Shown: positions 1 through 4,672 of the stretch, piece after piece
Layout: the number at the start of each line of letters is the position of its first letter
Position numbering within the stretch: the first letter of the stretch is position 1
Source of the DNA: an uncultured Eubacteriales bacterium
GTDB lineage: Bacteria; Bacillota; Clostridia; Oscillospirales; Oscillospiraceae
NCBI GenBank assembly: GCA_902475515.1
Contig: CABSAB010000084.1
Coordinates: forward strand, 1 to 6,564
Direction of reading: 5' to 3'
DNA length: 6,564 bases
The notes under the pieces: generated by a model
Database searches by the model: none
Seen by the model: the letters and a program-made list of their open reading frames with translations, nothing else
What the model was told of the DNA's origin: nothing
Position numbers and translations under genes: made by a program

Positions 1-80
1 TGGCCACCGGCGGCGGCGCATCGCTGGAATTCTTCTCCGGCACGGAGCTGCCCGGTGTTGCAGCCTTAATGGACGCGTAA
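1..80 (+). CDS. pgk: Phosphoglycerate kinase, C-terminal end (partial)
   Basis: The frame that ends at the TAA at 78-80 reads ATGGGASLEFFSGTELPGVAALMDA. This matches the conserved C-terminus of phosphoglycerate kinase: a glycine-rich T-G-G-G-A-S motif that contacts the nucleotide phosphates, then the L-E-F and L-P-G-V-A-A-L ending. The enzyme transfers phosphate from 1,3-bisphosphoglycerate to ADP in the cytosol. Only 25 residues are visible; the start and the rest of the gene lie before base 1. The stop is 16 nt before the tpiA start, with the tpiA ribosome binding site in the gap, so the two genes are almost certainly co-transcribed. Identification rests on the motif and the glycolytic neighbours. 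Confidence 0.93.
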   Translation, partial: ATGGGASLEFFSGTELPGVAALMDA

Positions 81-96
81 CGGAAAGGAGATCGTT

Positions 97-873
97 ATGA
101 ACCACAAATACCGGAAAACGGTCATTGCGGCCAACTGGAAGATGAATAAGACCCCCACCGAGACCAAGGCCTTCGGCCTGGAATTCCGCCGGCTGATGCC
201 CAAGGGCCGCTGGTGCGAGATCGTTTTATGCATGCCCGCCATCTGCATCCCCGCGGGGGTCAAGGCCCTGCGGGACACCCGGGTGAACATCGGCGCGGAA
301 AATATGCACGCGGAGACCTTTGGGGCCTACACCGGCGAGATCAGCGCCCCTATGCTGGTGGATGCGGGGGTCAAGTATGTGATCCTCGGACACAGTGAGC
401 GCCGTGCCATGGGCGAGACCGACCAGGAGGTCAACAAAAAGCTTCTGGCCGCTCTGGAGGCGGGGCTTACGCCCATCCTCTGCGTGGGCGAGAGCCTGGA
501 GCAGCGAAAGACCGGCGTGACCTTTGAACACATCTCCATGCAGCTGAAATCCGCGTTTTTGGACGTTCCTCCGGAACAGCTCCGGCGGATCGTGGTGGCC
601 TATGAGCCTATCTGGGCCATCGGCACCGGCCTCACCGCCTCCCCGGAGGAGGCTGAGGAGGTCTGTCAGCACATCCGCACAGTGATCCGGAAGCTGTCCT
701 CGGCCAAGACGGCCCGGGCCACCTCCATCCTCTACGGCGGCTCTATGAACGACGAAAACGCCGCAAAGCTTCTCTCCCAGCCGGATATCGACGGCGGCCT
801 CATCGGCGGCGCGTCCCTGGACCCGGAGAAGTTTGTACGGATCATCCACGCGGCCAACCAGGAAAACGACTAA
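97..873 (+). CDS. tpiA: Triosephosphate isomerase
   Basis: This cytosolic glycolytic enzyme interconverts dihydroxyacetone phosphate and glyceraldehyde 3-phosphate. The 258-residue protein has the usual length of the family, which is a single TIM barrel. Visible active-site parts are the N-W-K-M-N motif with Asn13 and Lys15, the electrophilic His99 in G-H-S-E-R-R, the catalytic base Glu170 in A-Y-E-P-I-W, followed by the mobile loop 6 (W-A-I-G-T-G, about 173-178), and the phosphate-binding Y-G-G-S (213-216) and D-G-G-L-I-G-G-A-S (232-240) segments. All key residues are present. The ATG at 97 is preceded by an AAGGAG ribosome binding site at 85-90 with a 6-nt gap. It sits between pgk and eno, 23 nt before the eno start, and has no promoter of its own in view, so it is probably read from an operon promoter outside the window. 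Confidence 0.97.
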   Translation: MNHKYRKTVIAANWKMNKTPTETKAFGLEFRRLMPKGRWCEIVLCMPAICIPAGVKALRDTRVNIGAENMHAETFGAYTGEISAPMLVDAGVKYVILGHSERRAMGETDQEVNKKLLAALEAGLTPILCVGESLEQRKTGVTFEHISMQLKSAFLDVPPEQLRRIVVAYEPIWAIGTGLTASPEEAEEVCQHIRTVIRKLSSAKTARATSILYGGSMNDENAAKLLSQPDIDGGLIGGASLDPEKFVRIIHAANQEND

Positions 874-896
874 CATTTCACCAGGAGGTTTTTATC

Positions 897-2198
897 ATGA
901 AACAGTATCTTGAAATTCTGGACGTCCATGCCCGCCAGGTGCTGGATTCCCGGGGCAATCCCACCGTGGAGGCGGAGGTCTATCTGGACGGCGGCATCAT
1001 GGGCCGGGCCATCGTGCCCTCCGGCGCGTCCACGGGGGTCTATGAGGCCTGCGAGCTGCGGGACGGCGGCGACGCTTACGGCGGCAAGGCCGTGATGAAA
1101 GCGGTCACTAATGTCAACACCGAGATTGCCGACGCCATCATCGGTATGAACGCCCTGAACCAGACGGAGATCGACCGGACCATGATCGACCTGGACGGCA
1201 CCCCCAACAAATCCCGTCTGGGGGCCAACGCCATTCTGGCGGTTTCCATGGCCACGGCCCGGGCTGCTTCCGAGGCGCTGTGCATCCCCCTGTACCGCTA
1301 TCTGGGCGGCATGAACACCAAGACCCTGCCGGTACCCATGATGAACATATTGAACGGCGGCGCCCACGCCACCAACAACGTGGACATTCAGGAGTTTATG
1401 GTCATGCCCGTGGGCGCGGGCAGCTGGACGGAAGCGCTGCAGATGTGCGCCGAGGTATTCCATAAGCTCAAGACCGTCCTCAAGGACATGGGCACTCCCG
1501 CCGCCGGTGTGGGCGACGAGGGCGGCTATGCGCCGAACCTTGCCCATGACGAGGATGCCCTGGCAGCGATCGTCAAGGCCGTGGAAGCCTGCGGCTACAA
1601 GCCCTATGAGGACTTCATGATCGCCATTGACGTGGCCTCCTCCGAGTGGTACAACGAGGAGACCGGCTGCTACGACCTGCCCAAGGCCGGCATCACCAAG
1701 ACCCGGGAAGAGATGATCGAGATGTACCGGGAGTTCGTGGCGAAGTACCCCATCATCTCTATTGAAGACGGCATGGGTGAGAATGACTGGGAGGGCTGGA
1801 AAATGCTCACCGACGCCATCGGCGGCAAAGTCCAGCTGGTGGGCGACGACCTGTTCGTGACCAATGTGGAGCGCGTAAAGAAGGGCATTGAGCTGGGAGT
1901 CTGCAACAGCGTACTCATTAAGGTCAACCAGATCGGCACCCTCACCGAGACGCTGGACACCATTGAGCTTGCCAACCGGGCGGGCTATACCACGGTGGTC
2001 TCCCACCGCTCCGGCGAGAGCGAGGACACGACCATTGCCGACCTGGTGGTGGCGGTGAATGCCGGGCAGATCAAGACCGGCGCCCCCTCCCGGACGGACC
2101 GTGTTGCCAAGTACAATCAGCTGCTCCGCATTGAGGAGGAGCTGGAGGATTCCGCCCAGTATCTGGGGAAGGACGCATTCTTTAATCTCAGCAAGTAA
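897..2198 (+). CDS. eno: Enolase (phosphopyruvate hydratase)
   Basis: Enolase dehydrates 2-phosphoglycerate to phosphoenolpyruvate, using two Mg2+ ions, in the cytosol and often as part of the RNA degradosome or on the cell surface. The 433-residue length is that of the bacterial family. The N-terminal domain carries the substrate-loop motif S-G-A-S-T-G (about 42-47), and the barrel follows. The catalytic pair is Glu208 in G-V-G-D-E-G-G and Lys342 in L-I-K-V-N-Q-I-G-T-L-T-E. The metal ligands are Asp245, Glu290 (S-I-E-D-G) and Asp317 (G-D-D-L-F). The substrate-binding S-H-R-S-G-E lies at 369-374. All are intact. The ATG at 897 has an AGGAGG site at 883-888 with an 8-nt gap. It is the last gene of the glycolytic run and is followed 11 nt later by a terminator-like hairpin. 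No phosphoglycerate mutase gene separates it from tpiA. Confidence 0.98.
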   Translation: MKQYLEILDVHARQVLDSRGNPTVEAEVYLDGGIMGRAIVPSGASTGVYEACELRDGGDAYGGKAVMKAVTNVNTEIADAIIGMNALNQTEIDRTMIDLDGTPNKSRLGANAILAVSMATARAASEALCIPLYRYLGGMNTKTLPVPMMNILNGGAHATNNVDIQEFMVMPVGAGSWTEALQMCAEVFHKLKTVLKDMGTPAAGVGDEGGYAPNLAHDEDALAAIVKAVEACGYKPYEDFMIAIDVASSEWYNEETGCYDLPKAGITKTREEMIEMYREFVAKYPIISIEDGMGENDWEGWKMLTDAIGGKVQLVGDDLFVTNVERVKKGIELGVCNSVLIKVNQIGTLTETLDTIELANRAGYTTVVSHRSGESEDTTIADLVVAVNAGQIKTGAPSRTDRVAKYNQLLRIEEELEDSAQYLGKDAFFNLSK

Positions 2199-2209
2199 TT
2201 TACACGCAC

Positions 2210-2241
2210 AGCGCCCCGTTTCTTTTGTGAAACGGGGCGCT
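2210..2241. terminator. GC-rich hairpin shared by eno and the convergent RHH gene
   Basis: A perfect 13-bp stem pairs 2210-2222 (A-GCGCCCCGTTTC) with 2229-2241 (GAAACGGGGCGC-T) around the 6-nt loop TTTTGT. It begins 11 nt after the eno stop and ends 2 nt before the stop codon of the minus-strand gene that ends at 2244, so it can serve both converging genes. The tail is poor in T on either side (TTGTTATG on plus, GTGCGTGTAA on minus). It is therefore not a textbook intrinsic terminator, although its position and stability make termination or 3'-end protection the likely role. Confidence 0.75.
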
Positions 2242-2243
2242 TG

Positions 2244-2471
2244 TTATGCTTCCTGCTGCTGTTCCAGCTTTGCCTGAAATTCCTGCTGTCTTCGAGCCCG
2301 GGTCTCAAGACGCTTTTGGGTGGCGGCCTGGTTTTGCTCTTTCTGATCTATGGCTCGTCGGACCATATAGCTGATCTGGCTTGCAATGGTGCGGTCTTCA
2401 TACGCTGCCAGGTCACGGAGTTTTTCCCATAAGGGTTCTTCCAGGCGGACGGATACAATGCGTTTTCCCAT
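2244..2471 (-). CDS. Small ribbon-helix-helix (Arc/CopG-like) DNA-binding protein
   Basis: This 75-residue protein is probably a transcriptional repressor or an antitoxin-type DNA binder. Residues 3-10 (KRIVSVRL) fit the DNA-contacting beta strand of ribbon-helix-helix proteins, 11-24 fit helix A, and 28-42 (T-I-A-S-Q-I-S-Y-M-V-R-R-A-I-D) fit helix B. The last 30 residues (about 44-75) are almost wholly Gln, Glu, Arg, Lys and Ala and should form a charged helix, an unusual tail of unknown purpose. The ATG is well supported by AAAGGAG at 2481-2487 (9-nt gap). A near-consensus promoter upstream lies inside an inverted repeat, which suggests autoregulation. It diverges from the XRE gene. No toxin gene is next to it, so a toxin-antitoxin role cannot be supported. 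The family call is by pattern only; the function is unknown. Confidence 0.75.
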   Translation of the reverse strand: MGKRIVSVRLEEPLWEKLRDLAAYEDRTIASQISYMVRRAIDQKEQNQAATQKRLETRARRQQEFQAKLEQQQEA

Positions 2472-2494
2472 AGACTTTCTCTCCTTTGCTACGA

Positions 2495-2519
2495 TATGTC
2501 GTTTATATTATACGACATA
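2495..2519. promoter_or_regulatory. Inverted repeat over the RHH promoter, likely operator
   Basis: The 8-bp arms TATGTCGT (2495-2502) and ACGACATA (2512-2519) are perfect inverted copies with a 9-nt spacer, so the half-sites are 17 nt apart, which puts them on roughly opposite or neighbouring faces of the helix. The right arm ends at the -10 box and the left arm covers the expected transcription start, so a bound protein would block RNA polymerase. The natural candidate ligand is the RHH protein encoded directly downstream, but binding is inferred. Confidence 0.6.
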
Positions 2520-2535
2520 AGTGATTAAAATGCAA
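2507..2535 (-). promoter_or_regulatory. Sigma-A type promoter of the RHH gene
   Basis: On the minus strand, TTGCAT (2530-2535) and TATAAT (2507-2512) are separated by exactly 17 nt. The -10 box matches consensus fully and the -35 at four of six positions. Transcription should begin near 2500, giving a leader of about 30 nt that holds the ribosome binding site at 2481-2487. Confidence 0.75.
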
Positions 2536-2548
2536 TAATAAATCATAT

Positions 2549-2568
2549 TATAATAAACGAAAAATCGT
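2549..2568 (+). promoter_or_regulatory. Possible -10 box and start-site inverted repeat of the XRE gene
   Basis: On the plus strand a TATAAT lies at 2549-2554, 36 nt before the XRE start at 2591. There is no good -35: the best is TTAAAA at 2525-2530 with an 18-nt spacer. Just after it, around the expected start of transcription, ACGA (2557-2560) and TCGT (2565-2568) form a short inverted repeat with a 4-nt spacer, which could be an operator for the XRE protein. The region is AT-rich, so chance matches are a real risk. Confidence 0.4.
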
Positions 2569-2590
2569 AATAGCGCTGGGGAGGATGGAT

Positions 2591-2893
2591 ATGGAACACA
2601 TTTTGGAGCGAATCGTACAATGCCGCGAAGCACGCGGTTGGTCTGAATATCAGCTGGCAGAGCGGTCTGGAGTGCCGCAGTCTACGATTTCCTCTTGGTA
2701 TCGCGGCTCCAATCCCACCATTCCTCCGCTGGAAAAGATATGTGCCGCGTTTGACATTACGCTGTCTGAGCTTTTTGCAAAGGATGGCGACGCGGTTGAG
2801 CTCTCTGCCTCTCAAAAGGAAATTTTGCAACAGTGGGTGCGGCTGGATTCGGCACAGCAGCAAATTGTATTGCAGCTCATTGCAAGTATGTAA
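2591..2893 (+). CDS. XRE-family helix-turn-helix regulator
   Basis: This 100-residue protein is a Cro/C1-type DNA-binding protein. The helix-turn-helix core runs from about residue 17 to 40, with W-S-E-Y-Q-L-A-E-R-S-G-V as the first helix and turn, and P-Q-S-T-I-S-S-W-Y-R-G as the recognition helix. The supporting helices P-L-E-K-I-C-A-A-F and T-L-S-E-L-F complete the domain by about residue 62. The C-terminal tail (about 69-100, S-A-S-Q-K-E-I-L-Q-Q-W and A-Q-Q-Q-I-V-L-Q-L-I) looks like a short helical dimerisation segment seen in many Firmicutes repressors of this size. An ATG at 2585 also exists, but it directly abuts the GGGGAGG site at 2578-2584. The ATG at 2591 has a proper 6-nt gap and is chosen. 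It diverges from the RHH gene. Target and ligand are unknown; it could be a relic of a mobile element or a stand-alone repressor. Confidence 0.85.
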   Translation: MEHILERIVQCREARGWSEYQLAERSGVPQSTISSWYRGSNPTIPPLEKICAAFDITLSELFAKDGDAVELSASQKEILQQWVRLDSAQQQIVLQLIASM

Positions 2894-2947
2894 CTATATG
2901 CTGTTTTGTTCACGTTTCTATTGTATCATCTACCGATTATCTTGAAA

Positions 2948-2967
2948 ATAGCCCATATATGGGCTAT
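2948..2967. repeat. Perfect 20-bp palindrome downstream of the XRE gene
   Basis: ATAGCCCATA followed immediately by its exact reverse complement gives a 20-bp palindrome centred at 2957/2958, 55 nt after the XRE stop. As RNA it would form a short hairpin with a tiny loop. On the plus strand it is followed by AAAACC, not a T-run, so it is a poor terminator for the XRE gene. On the minus strand it is followed by TTTTC. It could also be a dimeric protein-binding site. Confidence 0.55.
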
Positions 2968-2980
2968 AAAACCTATAACT

Positions 2981-3006
2981 CCGTAGGGGCGATTATCAAT
3001 CGCCCG
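2981..3006. repeat. Short REP-like palindrome with GTAGGGGCG...CGCCCG form
   Basis: GGGCGATT (2987-2994) pairs perfectly with AATCGCCC (2998-3005) around a 3-nt loop, and the left side is flanked by CCGTAG. From memory, short palindromes that start with GTAGGGGCG and end with CGCCCG occur as interspersed repeats in several bacterial lineages including Clostridia. This looks like one copy. Only a single copy is in the window, so the assignment to a repeat family is inference. Confidence 0.5.
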
Positions 3007-3017
3007 CTGTACGCATG

Positions 3018-3070
3018 AAAATAGAAGTGCGCACCAAAACCTTCCCCTTTGGGGTGCCTGCTTCTATTTT
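3018..3070. repeat. 53-nt imperfect palindrome
   Basis: The outer arms AAAATAGAAG (3018-3027) and CTTCTATTTT (3061-3070) are perfect complements. The stem continues after a short irregular stretch with GCA/TGC and CCAAA/TTTGG (3034-3038 with 3048-3052). The whole folds into a long hairpin with a loop of about 9 nt. Both strands end in TTTT at the foot of the stem. It may be a weak bidirectional terminator or a miniature palindromic repeat. It lies 12 nt after the REP-like element and 16 nt before the transporter terminator. Confidence 0.5.
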
Positions 3071-3086
3071 AATTCCCAAAACAAAA

Positions 3087-3118
3087 CAGCCGGACGGAAC
3101 ACTTGCTCCGTCCGGCTG
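3087..3118 (-). terminator. Intrinsic terminator of the amino acid transporter operon
   Basis: A perfect 12-bp stem pairs 3087-3098 (CAGCCGGACGGA) with 3107-3118 (TCCGTCCGGCTG) around an 8-nt loop. Read on the minus strand, it is followed at once by TTTTGTTTTGGG, a good T-tract, and it starts 10 nt after the ATPase stop. It is the best-formed terminator in the window. On the plus strand the stem is followed by CTTATTTTC, so some activity in that direction is possible. Confidence 0.9.
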
Positions 3119-3128
3119 CTTATTTTCG

Positions 3129-3851
3129 TTAAAGGACCTTGGACAGGAAGGACTGGGTCCGGGGATTCTGGGGGTTCCCAAAGATCTCCTCCGGCGTGCC
3201 GGACTCCTGAATGACGCCTTCATCCATAAACAGCACCCGGTTGGCCACCTCCCGGGCAAAGCCCATCTCGTGGGTGACCACAGCCATGGTCATGCCGTCC
3301 TGGGCCAGCTCGCGCATAACCTCCAGCACCTCGCCCACCATCTCCGGGTCCAGGGCAGAGGTCGGCTCGTCAAAGAGCATCATCTTGGGCTTCATGGCCA
3401 GAGACCGGACAATGGCGATCCGCTGCTTCTGGCCGCCGGAGAGCTGGCCGGGGAACGCCATAGCCTTATCCTCCAGGCCCACACGCTTTAACAGGGCGGC
3501 AGCGGTCTCCTCGGCTTCCTCTTTCTTCATCAGGCCCAGACGCACCGGGGCCAGGGTCAGATTCCGCATGACCGTCAGATGGGGGAACAGGTTGAAGTGC
3601 TGGAACACCATGCCCATCTGCTGACGCATTTTGTTGATGTCCGTTTTGGGATCGGTCATAGAGACCCCGTCGAAAATGATCTCTCCGGAGGTTGGCTCCT
3701 CCAGCAGGTTCATGCACCGCAGGAAGGTGGATTTTCCGGAGCCGGAGGGTCCGATGATGACCACCTTTTCGCCGGGGGCAATATGCTCGTTGATATCCTT
3801 CAGCACCACATGGTCGCCAAAGGCCTTATGCAGATGATTAACGGTGATCAC
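3129..3851 (-). CDS. Polar amino acid ABC transporter, ATP-binding protein (GlnQ/HisP-like)
   Basis: This cytoplasmic ATPase powers amino acid import together with the permease and lipoprotein encoded upstream. Counting from the GTG at 3851 the protein has 240 residues, the usual GlnQ length. The motifs in order are Walker A G-P-S-G-S-G-K-S-T (34-42), the Q-loop glutamine about 84 (F-Q-H-F-N-L-F-P-H), the signature L-S-G-G-Q-K-Q-R (137-144), Walker B M-M-L-F-D-E-P with Asp161 and Glu162, the D-loop S-A-L-D (165-168) and the switch His194 in V-V-T-H-E-M. All are intact. The frame is open to a TTG at 3872, but that codon overlaps the AAAGGAGG ribosome binding site (3862-3869). The GTG at 3851 is 10 nt after that site and fits the family N-terminus (M-I-T-V-N-H-L-H-K-A-F-G). 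The gene overlaps the end of the permease gene by 14 nt, which implies translational coupling. The substrate cannot be read from this subunit. Confidence 0.95.
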   Translation of the reverse strand: MITVNHLHKAFGDHVVLKDINEHIAPGEKVVIIGPSGSGKSTFLRCMNLLEEPTSGEIIFDGVSMTDPKTDINKMRQQMGMVFQHFNLFPHLTVMRNLTLAPVRLGLMKKEEAEETAAALLKRVGLEDKAMAFPGQLSGGQKQRIAIVRSLAMKPKMMLFDEPTSALDPEMVGEVLEVMRELAQDGMTMAVVTHEMGFAREVANRVLFMDEGVIQESGTPEEIFGNPQNPRTQSFLSKVL

Positions 3852-4611
3852 TTGCCCGCAGCCTCCTTTCAAGCTTCCCCTGGAGCCAGGAGAGAATCAT
3901 CACCAGCACCAGATACAGCACCGCCGTCCCCATCAGCGGGAACATGGCCTCATAGGTGCGCCCCATGACGCCCTGGGCCGCGTACAGCAGTTCCTTACCG
4001 CCGATGACGGTGATCAGCGAGGTATCCTTCAGCAGGATGATAAATTCATTGCCCAGCGCCGGCAGCACTGCCTTGAGCGCCTGGGGGATCACGATAAAGC
4101 GCATGGTATCTATGTAGTTCAGTCCCAGGGACCGTCCCGCTTCCGCCTGCCCTGCGTCCAGGGACATGAGCCCGCCCCGGATGATCTCGGCCACATAGGC
4201 GCCGGAGTTGATGCCCAGGGTCAGCGCGCCCACAGCGGTGAAGTTCCGGCTGCTGGCGAAGATCACCATGCCCATGATCAGCAGCTGGACCATCATAGGC
4301 GTGCCCCGGATCACCGTGGTATAGACCTGGCAGATGGCGTTCAGGACGCCCAAAATGGGATTCTTATGGCCGGGGCGCTGCTGATCGTGGGCCGTGCGGA
4401 CCATGGAGACGATGATGCCCAGCACAATGCCCAGCACCAGCGCCATGGCCGTGACGATCAGCGTTGTGCCCACGCCGGAGAGATACTGCTTCCAACGGTC
4501 CGCCTCAATAAAAGCCTGATAAAACTTGACGTAAAACTCCTGCCAGAAGGAGACAGCCTTTCCGCTGACCATCAGCTCCTTCCACTGGGTATAGAGTTCC
4601 AAAAACGTCAC
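3838..4611 (-). CDS. Polar amino acid ABC transporter, permease (HisM/GlnP-like)
   Basis: This inner-membrane subunit forms the translocation path. The 257-residue protein has a hydrophilic N-terminal stretch of about 45 residues, then the family start Y-L-S-G-V-G-T-T-L (43-51), and hydrophobic segments near 47-70, 104-120, 126-141, 186-204 and 225-243. The I-R-G-T-P-M-M-V-Q-L motif (101-110) and the EAA loop that docks on the ATPase (A-E-A-G-R-S-L-G-L at 156-164 and I-P-Q-A-L-K at 175-180) are clear. Presumably it works as a homodimer, since only one permease gene is present. The start is uncertain. The GTG at 4611 has AGAGGG too close to it. A TTG at 4602 has AGAGGGGTGA at a better distance. 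An ATG at codon 14 has AAGGAG only 3 nt away. It is followed by an overlapping ATPase gene and preceded by a hairpin that separates it from the receptor gene. Confidence 0.93.
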   Translation of the reverse strand: MTFLELYTQWKELMVSGKAVSFWQEFYVKFYQAFIEADRWKQYLSGVGTTLIVTAMALVLGIVLGIIVSMVRTAHDQQRPGHKNPILGVLNAICQVYTTVIRGTPMMVQLLIMGMVIFASSRNFTAVGALTLGINSGAYVAEIIRGGLMSLDAGQAEAGRSLGLNYIDTMRFIVIPQALKAVLPALGNEFIILLKDTSLITVIGGKELLYAAQGVMGRTYEAMFPLMGTAVLYLVLVMILSWLQGKLERRLRASDHR

Positions 4612-4630
4612 CCCTCTTTTCTACATAGTA

Positions 4631-4660
4631 CAAAGAGGGCGATAAGCATCGCCCTCTTTG
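4631..4660 (-). promoter_or_regulatory. 13-bp intercistronic hairpin between receptor and permease genes
   Basis: CAAAGAGGGCGAT (4631-4643) pairs perfectly with ATCGCCCTCTTTG (4648-4660) around a 4-nt loop, 12 nt after the receptor stop. On the minus strand it is followed by TACTATG, not a T-run, so full termination is unlikely. Such hairpins after binding-protein genes are known in transporter operons to lower downstream expression or to protect the upstream message, matching the need for more receptor than membrane subunits. This role is inferred from position. The arm sequence recurs at the permease start. Confidence 0.75.
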
Positions 4661-4672
4661 CTGTGATTCGTT

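Noticed and set aside
870..2006. Long open frame (378 codons) on the minus strand opposite eno
   Set aside because: It lies wholly antisense to a clearly conserved enolase. The predicted protein is rich in His, Gly and Val with no recognisable motif, as expected from a mirror frame of GC-rich coding DNA, and it has no convincing ribosome binding site.
2117..2308. Small minus-strand frame across the eno terminator
   Set aside because: It reads through the GC hairpin and overlaps both eno and the RHH gene in other frames; no start signal is present.
2244..2893. Toxin-antitoxin system made of the RHH and XRE genes
   Set aside because: Both are DNA-binding types used as antitoxins, but neither is next to a gene resembling RelE, HipA, MazF, PIN or another toxin, and the two are divergent and not in one operon.
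2894..3128. CRISPR array or small RNA gene in the palindrome-rich gap
   Set aside because: The palindromes are all different from each other, there are no regularly spaced direct repeats, and no promoter for an independent small RNA can be recognised.
3015..3491. Plus-strand open frame starting M-K-I-E-V-R in the palindrome region
   Set aside because: It starts in the 53-nt palindrome, passes through the terminator stem and then runs antisense to the ATPase. Its N-terminal part is just the translation of inverted repeats and it lacks a ribosome binding site.
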